Shown here: piece by piece, positions 17,142 to 25,871 of the stretch
How the letters are laid out: each line of letters starts with the position of its first letter
Position numbering within the stretch: position 1 is the stretch's first letter
NCBI GenBank assembly: GCA_009786535.1
Contig: WQRX01000001.1
Location: 1-64,000 of the forward strand
DNA: 64,000 bases
From: Defluviitaleaceae bacterium
Lineage (GTDB): Bacteria > Bacillota > Clostridia > Lachnospirales > WQUN01
Direction of reading: 5' to 3'
Made by a program: the position numbers and the translations under genes
Notes under the pieces: generated by a model
Told to the model about the DNA's origin: nothing
What the model saw: the letters and a program-made list of their open reading frames with translations, nothing else
Databases searched by the model: none

Positions 17142-18686
17142 CTACTGTAAAAGCGACAGCAATTGCTGCGGGCGTTGGTTGGCTTGCCCAAGCATAGCCT
17201 GCGCGGCTTGGAACATAACATTATACTGCGCAAAGCGCGTAGATTCGCGCGCCATGTCGGTATCCCTAATGCGGCTGCGGGAACGCTCGGTATTCTCCGC
17301 CGCTACGTTAAGGCTGTCTACCGTGGACTCAAGGCGGTTTTGGAATGCGCCAAGGCGGGCGCGCACGCCGGAGACGGTTTCGATGGCATTATCCATAACG
17401 CGAATTGCCTGCTGTGCGCCGTCGCGGGTGGTGTAAAGCACTAGACTACGGCGTTCGCCGCCCACATATTCGATTAAGCCAAGGCTCTCCGCGTTTAGGC
17501 GGGGAATATGAATATCGATAGCATTGTTATGGCTCGGACCTGTTTGCAAACGTAGCGGACCAAATTCGCGGAAGTTGAAATTTAAATCTACACCCGTGAA
17601 GGGATCGTCGATAGGCGTTGCGCCGCCTGCCATGTCACCAAAAGTAAGGAAAGGAGGTGTGGTAGGGTCGCCCGGGTCAATCCGTACTTGCAAATTAAAG
17701 CGTACTTCTTCGCCGCCTGTACCGCGCACGGTTATTTGGTTGCCGTTTATTACGGTGGAAAGCGTTGTGCCGGGAATGGGGTTGTCGTTTACATCCAGCA
17801 ATTGCAATGTCTCGGGCGCGGCAGCGGTACCACCTAACCCTGTTACTATCGCATCAGAACCGGGACGGCTATAGGACAACTCAATCCCCAATATATCGTA
17901 GATAGGACCGCGTAAATCTACAACTTGGTCGCGCCCTGCCATACGCGTCATCATATGTGTTGTGCCTGTACTTTCGCATTCAAACATTTCGATGCCCGCA
18001 AATTCCATGGCTTTTTTAAGTACGGCCAAAACATTATCGCCCTGATTAAACTCGAATGGATTATTATTAAGCATAAACGAACCATCTGCAGAGGCGGTCC
18101 AATCAGCGGGCGTTGGGAAGGAGATAAACGCGGGTTTGCCCACTTCCAGCACCGTCAACGGAAGCGACCCGGGTCGTACGTGTTCGGAAATAAACAATAA
18201 ACTGGCAACACCGCGTGCGGGTACTGCACCTGTGCCGTGGTCTACCGTTGTTTCCACCACGCGGTCGCCTTCGCCGTTAAGTATGCGCATGCGATTAAAC
18301 TCGGTACGGTTGGCAATGTCGTGAATTTCGTCCACAAGTTGATTAATTTCACGGGTAATCTGCGAGCGGTCTTCTGCCGTGTTGGTGTCGTTTGCGGCTT
18401 GTACGGCGAGTTCGCGCATACGTTGCAGCATTGCATGTACTTCGTTTAGCGCACCCTCGGCGGTTTGAATGAGGGAAATGCCGTGGGTGGAGTTTTCGCT
18501 GGCGCGTTGCTGACCACCTAACTGGAAGCTAAGTTTGTTTGCGATGGCAAGCCCTGCGGCATCGTCCTTCGCGGAATTAATGCGGAAGCCCGTAGAAAGC
18601 CGCTGCATTGCGGTGGCTAGGCTTCGGTCACTGCGGCGCATACTTAAATGCGTTTGAAGTGCGGGAATATTGTGGCTAATTATCAT
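17142..18686 (-). CDS. Flagellin
   Basis: 514 residues. The D0/D1 N-terminus is classical (MIISHNIPALQTH, LSTGFRINSAKDDAAGLAIANKL, GISLIQTAEGALNEV, MRELAVQAANDT). The C-terminus likewise (ARLGAFQNRLESTVDSLNVAAENTERSRSRIRDTDMA, ending QLLSLLQ). The variable surface region is ~140-440. The start at 18686 is chosen because AGGAGG at 18701-18696 lies 9 nt away; the in-frame ATG at 18695 touches the ribosome site. The gene overlaps the tail of a 40-codon ORF by 11 nt, suggesting translational coupling. Confidence 0.95.
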   Translation of the reverse strand: MIISHNIPALQTHLSMRRSDRSLATAMQRLSTGFRINSAKDDAAGLAIANKLSFQLGGQQRASENSTHGISLIQTAEGALNEVHAMLQRMRELAVQAANDTNTAEDRSQITREINQLVDEIHDIANRTEFNRMRILNGEGDRVVETTVDHGTGAVPARGVASLLFISEHVRPGSLPLTVLEVGKPAFISFPTPADWTASADGSFMLNNNPFEFNQGDNVLAVLKKAMEFAGIEMFECESTGTTHMMTRMAGRDQVVDLRGPIYDILGIELSYSRPGSDAIVTGLGGTAAAPETLQLLDVNDNPIPGTTLSTVINGNQITVRGTGGEEVRFNLQVRIDPGDPTTPPFLTFGDMAGGATPIDDPFTGVDLNFNFREFGPLRLQTGPSHNNAIDIHIPRLNAESLGLIEYVGGERRSLVLYTTRDGAQQAIRVMDNAIETVSGVRARLGAFQNRLESTVDSLNVAAENTERSRSRIRDTDMARESTRFAQYNVMFQAAQAMLGQANQRPQQLLSLLQ

Positions 18687-18798
18687 GTTTGTCATCCTCC
18701 TTGGATTCGGTTACATTTATTTCGTTTGTTGGCTTATCTGCTTTTTCAATAAACTGTGTTAGCACAGCGACGGCGTTGTAAAAATCTTTTTTATCCAT
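18676..18798 (-). CDS. Small ORF (40 aa) between the DUF6240 gene and flagellin
   Basis: The frame encodes a hydrophilic peptide beginning MDKKDFYNAVAVLTQFIEKA, with an acidic Ser/Asp/Glu tail. Its ATG overlaps the stop region of the DUF6240 gene (8 nt), a GAGGTG site lies ~10 nt upstream, and its end overlaps the flagellin start by 11 nt with the flagellin ribosome site inside it. This fits a translationally coupled small gene in the flagellar operon. No family is recognised; the helix-forming N-terminal half could be a protein-binding module. Confidence 0.5.
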   Translation of the reverse strand: MDKKDFYNAVAVLTQFIEKADKPTNEINVTESKEDDKHDN

Positions 18799-21643
18799 GG
18801 ATAAACCGCACCTCACTAACGTTTACATCGGCATGTTGCGCCAATTCCAAAAGGGTATTGTGTTGTGCTTCCAATGCGGTTAGCGCTGCGGGCGTTTCAG
18901 CAGAAATAGTTACGTCTAATCCCACGTCTTTGTTGAGGCTAAAGTAAGCCGAAACCGTTCCCAGCCTCGCTGTGTCCAGCGACAAGAATATTTTTGCGCC
19001 ATCGGCGGTAAGGGCGCGGTCGTTAAGCACATACATATTTAGGTGACAAATGCGTCCGTTAATGCGAACGGGAATTTGGAAGCCGTTTTCCGCATCACCA
19101 TTATAGCCATGAGTTACGGAAAGCATAGCACGCAAGGGGTCTAGCGCGGGTTCTTCGCCTAGGACTGCGCGTATTTGCGCCAATATTTGCGCGGGGGAAT
19201 TTCCATTGCGCAGCGCAGAAAGGTCCGCAGTGGGAACGCTCCCATCATGTTCGCCCAGCGCTTTTGAAAGGGCAGACTCCAGCGAGCGGCTGTCCTTTTC
19301 AATTTCGTTTGCCGCTTTTATATTGCCCGTGCGGGTGGAAATATTGCGGGTTTGCAATTTATGAATGATGTCGGCATTTGCCTCTACGAAAGCTTCCAGC
19401 TGCTTGGTTGCGGTGGCGGAATTTACAGGGGTGGGAGCGGTTTCATTGTTGGCGAGGTCTTCTATGGCGCGCTCCATGCTTTGGGCAGATTGGATAAGTT
19501 TTTCTAACGCGGTGGGGGGCGCATTGTCGGTGAAGGTATCGGCTACTACGTCCATATGGGTGAGGGCGTGATTGGTTATACCTTGCGCAATGGTTTGACG
19601 GATATTACCTTCGGGGCGGGTTACGCGTTCCAGTTCGCCCAGCGCATCGTTTACCGTGGTGTCGAACCCGCCGCGCTTGCGGCTTTCCCTGCCTTGGGCG
19701 AGGTTTAGCAAATCCCCAAGGGTGAGAGGCGCATTCATTTGCATGGCAAGCCCCAGCGACGCCGCGCCGTCCTTTTGTATGACGTGGAGCATACGGTAAA
19801 TAGCTATCATGGTTTTGCGGGTATCGCCGTCAATAGCTTTATTTTCGTCCATTTCGCGGATATAGCGGGAAATTTTTTCCGCACCGCTTTCACCCATGTC
19901 GTAGTTAAATTGCTTGATGTAGGAAAGTACTTGGTCGGCGTGCATTTCCAACGGGTTTAAGCCTTCTTTAATCATGGTTGCGGCTATCATGGGGTGTAGC
20001 TTGTTGGTTATTGCCGTAATTTTTGCATCAATTTCCTTTACGGTTTGCAAATTCGCCTCGGTTACGTCAATTTTGTTTTTGCTTAGAATAAACGCGGCTT
20101 TTAACGCTTCATCAGTAGATGCAATGCCCATTTCGGTAAGCAACGGCGAAAATTGCGTCTTTACCTGTGCGAAGGAATCGCCGTATCGCGGGCTGGGAAC
20201 GGTTTCATTCTGTGCATAGCCTTCGTTGGCACGGGCGATAAGTACAGAGTCGTGCATCGCGTCAATGGTGAAGGGTACGTGGTTATGCAAAATGCCCGCG
20301 TGTACATTGGCGGTGAGGGGCTGTAATGCAACCAGCTTATCGAATACGGTGACCAACTGCTTCGCGGAAGCGCTCCCTTCCTCTACTTCATAGGCTTTGC
20401 CCGCAGGAACGCCCGCAATCTTTACATAGGCTTCGGCTTCCTGCAGGGTTAGCCGGTGCAGGTTTTCTTTCATCGCGTCGGTGTCGATGTGCAGTTCTTG
20501 ATGGCGCGTCGCCGCTTGTGTTGCCGCTTTTAGTTGCATTTCGACCAGGCGTACAATTTCCGACAGGGGGAGCGTTCCCAGCGGCTTATCTTCGCGGATA
20601 AATGCGGCGGAATGGTCAAAAAATGCTTCGCGGAAGTTTTCGTCCTGCGCTTTCTCGGGTAAGGTACGCAAAAGCTGTACCTTTGCCACAGTTTCTGCGG
20701 TGATGGGCAAATCGCGGGCAAGTAAAAACCGCGCGGCGGAAAGGTTATCGCGCGTGGGGTCAATATTTTCTTGGGCAAATAATTTTTCAATGGCTTCTCG
20801 CGGAGCTTGCCATGCGGGCACGGTTTCAACGGCTTCTTCTGGGATAGCGTCCTTTGGCGCGGCGTAGTTGCTTTTGTACACCGCATCGAGGGTTAACTCT
20901 GTTTTTTCGGACACAAGATAGGTAACCGCAGGGTCGGATATTTTGACCGGGAAGCGCTCCCATGCGCGTTCCATGTTAGCAACATTGCGCTCGGAAACGG
21001 GCAAGCCGTGACGGCGCAAGCCCGATACCATATGCTCGCCGTTTTCCCGCGTTGTAAATTGCGCGTCCTCTGAAGAGGGTGGGGTGGGGGTGCGGTCAAT
21101 GTGGTGCATGATTCTATCCATCATGGCGAAGCTTACTTTTGTAAGGTCCAGACCGCTGTTTACAATGGCGGCGATGGCGCTTTTGCCGTTTGTGTTTGCC
21201 ATAAAGCTTTGCGAACGGCGAATGGCAGCAAGGGCTTGCGCCATTTTTTGGCTATGTTCTTCCTTCATCTCGGCGCGAAGGTCGTTATTTTCTTTAATGC
21301 CGTCCATGGTTTGCGTAAAGTCTTTAATCGCGTCCATAGACGTTGCACGCCCGCGCGGGAGCGCTACCGCTTCGCTGTCATGTACCTGCGTAAGGGCAAA
21401 GCCGCTGCCGTTGCGCCGCACGTTAAAGGTAAGTGTGTCGCCTACCTGACCGCGGATATCCGACGCATTTGCAGTAAAAAGCACATCCCCCTCCGCGCGC
21501 AAGGTGGCTGTGCCGTTTTCAATGCTTTCCAGTTGTGCCGAAATGGTTTGACCGTGCTGCCATACCATTTCGGGTCTGCGGTTATTTTGGGTTGCGTTAA
21601 AAGCTTGTTGATTGCGGTTTACGTTGATGTTAAAGGCGTTCAT
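18791..21643 (-). CDS. DUF6240 family protein with FliK-like C-terminus (putative hook-length control)
   Basis: 950 residues, soluble, largely helical, with no signal peptide. The N-terminus (MNAFNINVN) leads into a small beta domain (MVWQHGQTISAQLESIENGTATLRAEG). The last ~130 residues (GFQIPVRINGRICHLNMYVLND, LDTARLGTVSAYFSLNKDVGLDVTISAET) resemble the C-terminal folding domain of FliK, the hook-length ruler. Position in the flagellin operon supports a flagellar role. The ATG at 21643 is preferred (AAGGAAG upstream); a GTG at 21652 is also possible. Two copies of the GGGAGCGTTCCC repeat lie inside it. Confidence 0.65.
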   Translation of the reverse strand: MNAFNINVNRNQQAFNATQNNRRPEMVWQHGQTISAQLESIENGTATLRAEGDVLFTANASDIRGQVGDTLTFNVRRNGSGFALTQVHDSEAVALPRGRATSMDAIKDFTQTMDGIKENNDLRAEMKEEHSQKMAQALAAIRRSQSFMANTNGKSAIAAIVNSGLDLTKVSFAMMDRIMHHIDRTPTPPSSEDAQFTTRENGEHMVSGLRRHGLPVSERNVANMERAWERFPVKISDPAVTYLVSEKTELTLDAVYKSNYAAPKDAIPEEAVETVPAWQAPREAIEKLFAQENIDPTRDNLSAARFLLARDLPITAETVAKVQLLRTLPEKAQDENFREAFFDHSAAFIREDKPLGTLPLSEIVRLVEMQLKAATQAATRHQELHIDTDAMKENLHRLTLQEAEAYVKIAGVPAGKAYEVEEGSASAKQLVTVFDKLVALQPLTANVHAGILHNHVPFTIDAMHDSVLIARANEGYAQNETVPSPRYGDSFAQVKTQFSPLLTEMGIASTDEALKAAFILSKNKIDVTEANLQTVKEIDAKITAITNKLHPMIAATMIKEGLNPLEMHADQVLSYIKQFNYDMGESGAEKISRYIREMDENKAIDGDTRKTMIAIYRMLHVIQKDGAASLGLAMQMNAPLTLGDLLNLAQGRESRKRGGFDTTVNDALGELERVTRPEGNIRQTIAQGITNHALTHMDVVADTFTDNAPPTALEKLIQSAQSMERAIEDLANNETAPTPVNSATATKQLEAFVEANADIIHKLQTRNISTRTGNIKAANEIEKDSRSLESALSKALGEHDGSVPTADLSALRNGNSPAQILAQIRAVLGEEPALDPLRAMLSVTHGYNGDAENGFQIPVRINGRICHLNMYVLNDRALTADGAKIFLSLDTARLGTVSAYFSLNKDVGLDVTISAETPAALTALEAQHNTLLELAQHADVNVSEVRFIHG
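19232..19243 (-). repeat. Copy 1 of GGGAGCGTTCCC near-palindrome (candidate parS-like site)
   Basis: The 12-mer lies on the minus strand inside the DUF6240 gene. It is one of four exact copies in the window, all within 9.2 kb around parAB. Half-sites are GGGAGC and GGGAAC, suggesting a dimer-binding site. Confidence 0.4.
20568..20579 (+). repeat. Copy 2 of GGGAGCGTTCCC near-palindrome (candidate parS-like site)
   Basis: Exact 12-mer on the plus strand inside the DUF6240 gene. The codon reading here differs from the other copies (Gly-Thr-Leu-Pro instead of Gly-Ser-Val-Pro), so shared protein sequence does not explain the repeat. Confidence 0.4.
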
Positions 21644-21737
21644 GCCCTTCACTTCCTTAGGTCAAATTCACCATCCGTGGCAATTTTTCCGTCCTTGGTA
21701 ATGTTTTCGGATAAAATAGAAAAATAGTTTAGATATG

Positions 21738-22781
21738 TTACATTGATGTTAAAACGCTCCGTAATTCGTCCATTGAATTTATCTTTGTGATGGGTACATT
21801 GTGTTCACCCAGCAAGTTTAAAAAGGCCTGCTTCGATTGTTGGGCGTGATTTATAAACTCGTCCATTTTCGTTGCGTCGAATTTATGGAAGAGCTGCAAC
21901 TCATTGGGCAGGGGCTTTCCTTGGTTATCTTCGATAATGGTGAGCCAATGTTGCAACTGCATAGCCGTTAGGTAAACTGCCATTTTGTCGCCGTTTTCGT
22001 GGTGGGTAAGCATAGAATCCCAACTGTCCAAGAACATTTCGTACCAGCCCGGCAAAAACTCGCCGGGCAGTACGCGGAATAGGCTGTGTTTTTGCTCATT
22101 TACATACTTGATTGATATACTCATCAGCGTTTTGCATAGGTTCTTGGCGCGTTCTATGTCCGTGTTTGCGTACATAATTTCCGAAAACGTATCAATAAAC
22201 CCGTCGGGCAGGCGGGGAAATGTTTTCAATTCATCAACGATATTGCTTGCGCCAAAACGCGGATGGGCGTCGTTTAGCTTGCACATGCAGTCGCACAGCG
22301 TATCTAAAATACGGGCGGCGTTTAACACATTATCGTCAACACAAAAATCTGCGAAGCAATCTTTTGCGTGTTGCAAATGCTTTTCTGCGGCGAAAATAGC
22401 CTCCGGTGTAATTTGTGTTGCGTTATTGCCGGTAATACGGCTTTTTAATTCCTCATATCTATGGCGGCTTTCGTCGTTTGCACTGTAAATTAGCGTCGAA
22501 TCCCTAAACATTGCGGCTTCTATATGGTGGGTGAAGGATGTATTTTCTAAATGTTCCCACGTAACGCATCCGACTTGTATTCGACAATCATCTATAATGT
22601 GCATAAGCCCCAGCGCCGCACCGCGTTCAGACTTAGGGACAACAAATAAATTAACGTTCGCCTCGTCCTGTGCGGGTGTGCTGTACCACCGCCGATACTT
22701 GAAAATAATTTCCACATCATCCGCATAATGGGTTTTTACTACATCCAGAAAGGTGTCAATAATTTGTTGGGTTTTTGTCAT
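21738..22781 (-). CDS. Hypothetical protein in the parAB-flagellar operon
   Basis: 347 residues, soluble, acidic, no signal peptide. I do not recognise a family. The N-terminal ~100 residues alternate strands and helices (DVEIIFKYRRWYS, VNLFVVPKSERGAALGLMHIIDDC, LIYSANDESR), loosely like a minimal nucleotidyltransferase fold but without its GS/DxD catalytic signature. The remainder is helical, similar in size to a HEPN-type bundle. AAGGAG lies 9 nt before the ATG. It is 26 nt after parB and ~95 nt before the DUF6240 gene, so it is probably co-transcribed. A role in segregation or motility would be guesswork. Confidence 0.75.
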   Translation of the reverse strand: MTKTQQIIDTFLDVVKTHYADDVEIIFKYRRWYSTPAQDEANVNLFVVPKSERGAALGLMHIIDDCRIQVGCVTWEHLENTSFTHHIEAAMFRDSTLIYSANDESRHRYEELKSRITGNNATQITPEAIFAAEKHLQHAKDCFADFCVDDNVLNAARILDTLCDCMCKLNDAHPRFGASNIVDELKTFPRLPDGFIDTFSEIMYANTDIERAKNLCKTLMSISIKYVNEQKHSLFRVLPGEFLPGWYEMFLDSWDSMLTHHENGDKMAVYLTAMQLQHWLTIIEDNQGKPLPNELQLFHKFDATKMDEFINHAQQSKQAFLNLLGEHNVPITKINSMDELRSVLTSM

Positions 22782-22807
22782 TTTTATTAACTCCTTTTAA
22801 AAAAATT

Positions 22808-23680
22808 TCATTGTATTCCCCTTAGCAACTGCAATAATCTTTCCAACTCATTGGGTGAATAGTATTCAATTTCTATGCGTCCTTTTTTCTTGCCCGGGCG
22901 AATGCTCACCTTTGCGCCCAGGGCGTGCTTTAGGTCAATTTCTGCGGTGCGGTAGGCTTGTAGGACGGATTCGGGCACGGTGCTTGTGCTTGTTTCCTCT
23001 GCGGCGCGCAGGGCGGCGGCTACGGCGGTTTCTGTCCCGCGCACGCTCAGCCCTTCGTCGGCAATGCGCTCAGCTAAATTGGCTTGAGTTTTTGGGTCTT
23101 CGATGGCGAGCAGCACCTTGGCGTGGCTTGCGGTAAGCTCGCCCGTTACGGCAAATACCTGTGCGGCGGGGGAAAGCTTGAGCAATTGGAGCGAACCCGC
23201 TATCGCGTGCTTGCTTTTGCCTACCTGCCGCGCAATGTCCTCCGCGCTAAAGAAAAATTCGTCCATTAAGCGCTGGTAGCACTGGGCTTCTTCGATGGGG
23301 GTCAAGTCTTGGCGTTGAATATTTTCGATTAGGGCAACTTGAAGCTCGTCCATTGCCGTGTATTCTTTGATAACGACAGGGACTTCCGTTAGCTGGGCAA
23401 GGCGTGCGGCGCGGTAGCGGCGTTCCCCCGCTATTATCGTGTAAAACCCACCTGATTCCTTCACCAGCAATGGCTGGATAATGCCGTAGGTCTTCATGGA
23501 TTGGGCAAGTTCCTCCAGCGCGGCTTCGTCGAAGTGTTTGCGCGGCTGCCCTGCATTGGGTTCCAGCTGGCGGATATCCACCATGGTAACGCCCGCTTGC
23601 GGTGCTTCGGCGGGTTTTGTGGTGTCTTGGTTATCCAAGAGGGCGTTTAAGCCGCGTCCTAGTCCTTTTTTCATGTTCAT
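22808..23680 (-). CDS. parB: ParB/Spo0J chromosome-partitioning protein with divergent recognition helix
   Basis: 290 residues. The CTPase motifs are intact: box I LEPNAGQPRKHFD, box II IIAGERRYRAARL, box III ENIQRQDLTPIEEA. The helix-turn-helix reads EDIARQVGKSKHAIAGSLQLLKL. Firmicute ParB proteins usually have GKSR..(I/V)xNxLRLL here, so the Asn and both Arg are replaced (R to K, N to G, R to Q). That predicts altered parS specificity. The C-terminus (YYSPNELERLLQLL) is the dimerisation region. The ATG at 23680, 3 nt after the parA stop, has AAGGA 6 nt upstream. ParB loads on parS and spreads as a CTP-gated clamp. Confidence 0.93.
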   Translation of the reverse strand: MNMKKGLGRGLNALLDNQDTTKPAEAPQAGVTMVDIRQLEPNAGQPRKHFDEAALEELAQSMKTYGIIQPLLVKESGGFYTIIAGERRYRAARLAQLTEVPVVIKEYTAMDELQVALIENIQRQDLTPIEEAQCYQRLMDEFFFSAEDIARQVGKSKHAIAGSLQLLKLSPAAQVFAVTGELTASHAKVLLAIEDPKTQANLAERIADEGLSVRGTETAVAAALRAAEETSTSTVPESVLQAYRTAEIDLKHALGAKVSIRPGKKKGRIEIEYYSPNELERLLQLLRGIQ

Positions 23681-23682
23681 TC

Positions 23683-24444
23683 TCAATCCTTCTCCATAAC
23701 TTCTTGCGCCAGCTGTACGTAGGCGTCCGCGCCTTTTGAGCCCGGGTCGTACAGCGTGATGGGAAGCCCATGGCTTGGGGCTTCGCTTAGGCGCACATTG
23801 CGGGGGATAATTGACGCGTATATATGCGCCGTAAGGTGGCTCTTTACTTCGTCCACCACTTGTGCGCTTAGATTTGTGCGTGCGTCATACATGGTAAAAA
23901 CTGCACCCTCTATGGCTAGGCGCGGGTTTAAACGCCGCTGTACAAGGCTTATGGTGTGCATAAGCTGGGTTAGCCCCTCTAACGCGTAGTATTCACACTG
24001 GATAGGCACAAGCACCGTGTCGGCGGCGCACAGCGCGTTTAGGGTAAGCATGTTCAAAGAAGGTGGGCAGTCGATGAGGATATAGTCGTACAGGTAGCGC
24101 ATGTGGCTGAATATGCCGCGCAAAAGAAATTCCCGCTGGGGGGCGTTCACCAACTCAATTTCTGCACCGCTGAGATGAATATTGGCGGGCAAAAGCGACA
24201 AATTATCCACGCAGGTGGGAACTTTTACCTGCTCTATATTTGCATCGCCCAGCAATAAATTGTAAATGGTATGGGTAAGGTCGTTTTTTTCAATGCCAAA
24301 ACCGCTGGTGGTATTGCCCTGCGGGTCCATATCTGCCACAAGCACTTTTTTGCCCGCCTGTGCCAAACAGGTAGACAAGTTAACATTGGTGGTGGTTTTA
24401 CCCACGCCGCCTTTTTGGTTGGCAATGGCGATAATTCGGCTCAT
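23683..24444 (-). CDS. parA: ParA/Soj partitioning ATPase
   Basis: 253 residues. It has the deviant Walker A KGGVGKTT (~residues 10-17), Walker A' DMDPQGN, and Walker B ILIDCPPSL. The N-terminal extension of plasmid ParA proteins is absent, so it is the chromosomal Soj type. Start MSRIIAIANQ at 24444 has AAGGGG 8 nt upstream. It heads the minus-strand operon; the 163-nt gap to the divergent carboxypeptidase gene should hold both promoters. In most Firmicutes parAB sits beside rsmG and mnmG near oriC, but those genes are not adjacent here. Confidence 0.95.
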   Translation of the reverse strand: MSRIIAIANQKGGVGKTTTNVNLSTCLAQAGKKVLVADMDPQGNTTSGFGIEKNDLTHTIYNLLLGDANIEQVKVPTCVDNLSLLPANIHLSGAEIELVNAPQREFLLRGIFSHMRYLYDYILIDCPPSLNMLTLNALCAADTVLVPIQCEYYALEGLTQLMHTISLVQRRLNPRLAIEGAVFTMYDARTNLSAQVVDEVKSHLTAHIYASIIPRNVRLSEAPSHGLPITLYDPGSKGADAYVQLAQEVMEKD

Positions 24445-24607
24445 GTATGTAGCCCCTTTTACTTGATTGCAAGCATCGTATTCCGCATAAACAGATAGCG
24501 ACCACCCAGTCAATGCTTTAGGCTGTCCACGGCATTATACAACGCCCCGTATGATTTGTAAAAATTCGCGAATAATATTTTAACAGTTCATAAGCGGAGG
24601 AATTTAC

Positions 24608-25822
24608 ATGTTTAAATTTATTTTTGCCACAACCGCAATAATTTTATTCTTTTCGACACAGGGCGCGTTACAAGTACGCGCGGAAGAAGTCCCAAAACCC
24701 ACCGTAAACGCCCACGGCGCAATTTTACTAGACGCGGAAACAGGGCGCGTATTGTGGGGAAAACAAGAACACAGCCCCCTTGCGATGGCGTCAACCACAA
24801 AAATTATGACAGCAATTATCACACTGGAAAGCGGAAGAATGGACGAAACCGTTACCGTTTCATCTAAGGCCGCCGCCGCCCCCAAAGTAAAAATGAACCT
24901 AACCGCGGGGGAAAAAATTCGACTTGGCGACCTAATGCTTGCGCTTATGCTGGAATCATCTAACGATGCCGCTGTGGCTATTGCCGAGCATTTGCACGGC
25001 AGTGTCGCCGAATTTTGCGCGGTCATGACCGAAAAAGCACGGGAAATAGGCGCAAAGGATACGCTGTTCGAAACCGCAAGCGGATTAGATTCAAACAACG
25101 ACAATCATTCCACGCCTTACGACCTTGCCATTATCACGCGGTACGCGCTGGAGGTGGACGGCTTTCTCGCCCTCACCAACACGCGCAGCGCAAATTTTTC
25201 CAGCAACAAGCGCAGTTACTCATTTAACAACCGCAACCGCCTGCTTAATGAATACGCAGGTGCAAACGGCGTAAAAACAGGCTTCACAAATAAAGCAGGG
25301 CATTGCTTCGTAGGCGCAGCAAAACGGAAAATTGACGGCGAGGATATGCAACTCATCTCTGTGGTGCTTGCCAGCGGCTGGGGGCAAAAAGGAAAAAGCC
25401 AAAAATATATAGACTCCAAAGAAATTTTAAACTACGGCTTTAATAACTACACATACGAAACGATTATTACTGCAGAAAATACGGCCGGGAGCGTTCCCGT
25501 AACACGTTCGCGCACGGTAGAAATTCCTTACGCTTACGCCGAAGGCTTGCGCGTTCCCCTCAACGCACAAGAAAAAACGGCAATAGCCGTAGAAGTTCTG
25601 GTACCCTCAAATATAAAAGCGCCCATTCAAGCGGGCGACATGTTAGGCACAGCAGATGTGTATATCGGTGAAAATCTTTACGCAAAAATTCCCCTTTTTG
25701 CGGTAGAAAATGCCGACCGCCACGACTTTAAAACATCGCTGGAAAAGGTGATAAATGCCCTATTTTCCCAGCTTACTGCATATCCCGTGGATATAGCGTT
25801 GCCCGACTTTACCACCGAGTGA
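24608..25822 (+). CDS. D-alanyl-D-alanine carboxypeptidase, DacF/PBP5 family
   Basis: 404 residues with a signal peptide (~1-25, cleavage near VRA-EE). Active-site motifs of peptidase family S11 are complete: SxxK in MASTTKIMT (~residue 63), SxN in ESSNDAA (~118), KTG in NGVKTGFTNKAGHC (~222). The C-terminal ~120 residues are a beta domain. It trims the terminal D-Ala of peptidoglycan stem peptides outside the membrane. GCGGAGG lies before the ATG. An inverted repeat just after the stop probably ends the transcript. Sporulation (DacF) versus vegetative (DacA) use cannot be told apart here. Confidence 0.93.
   Translation: MFKFIFATTAIILFFSTQGALQVRAEEVPKPTVNAHGAILLDAETGRVLWGKQEHSPLAMASTTKIMTAIITLESGRMDETVTVSSKAAAAPKVKMNLTAGEKIRLGDLMLALMLESSNDAAVAIAEHLHGSVAEFCAVMTEKAREIGAKDTLFETASGLDSNNDNHSTPYDLAIITRYALEVDGFLALTNTRSANFSSNKRSYSFNNRNRLLNEYAGANGVKTGFTNKAGHCFVGAAKRKIDGEDMQLISVVLASGWGQKGKSQKYIDSKEILNYGFNNYTYETIITAENTAGSVPVTRSRTVEIPYAYAEGLRVPLNAQEKTAIAVEVLVPSNIKAPIQAGDMLGTADVYIGENLYAKIPLFAVENADRHDFKTSLEKVINALFSQLTAYPVDIALPDFTTE
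25487..25498 (+). repeat. Copy 3 of GGGAGCGTTCCC near-palindrome (candidate parS-like site)
   Basis: Exact 12-mer inside the carboxypeptidase gene, ~1 kb from the parA start. The flanking bases C...G extend the palindrome to 14 bp with the same single internal mismatch. Confidence 0.4.
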
Positions 25823-25829
25823 CGCCCAT

Positions 25830-25866
25830 CTGGACTGTATCAATCGACTAATACAGTCCAGCCTTT
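25830..25866 (+). terminator. Probable terminator after the carboxypeptidase gene
   Basis: Perfect 11-bp stem CTGGACTGTAT/ATACAGTCCAG with a 10-nt loop, 8 nt after the stop codon; the T tract (CCTTTT) is short. It also separates the convergent DUF2752 gene. Confidence 0.65.
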
Positions 25867-25871
25867 TGCGG

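Noticed and set aside
20949-20961. GGGAAGCGCTCCC as a fifth copy of the candidate parS repeat
   Set aside because: It has an extra central base, so spacing between half-sites differs; kept only as a variant in the finding.
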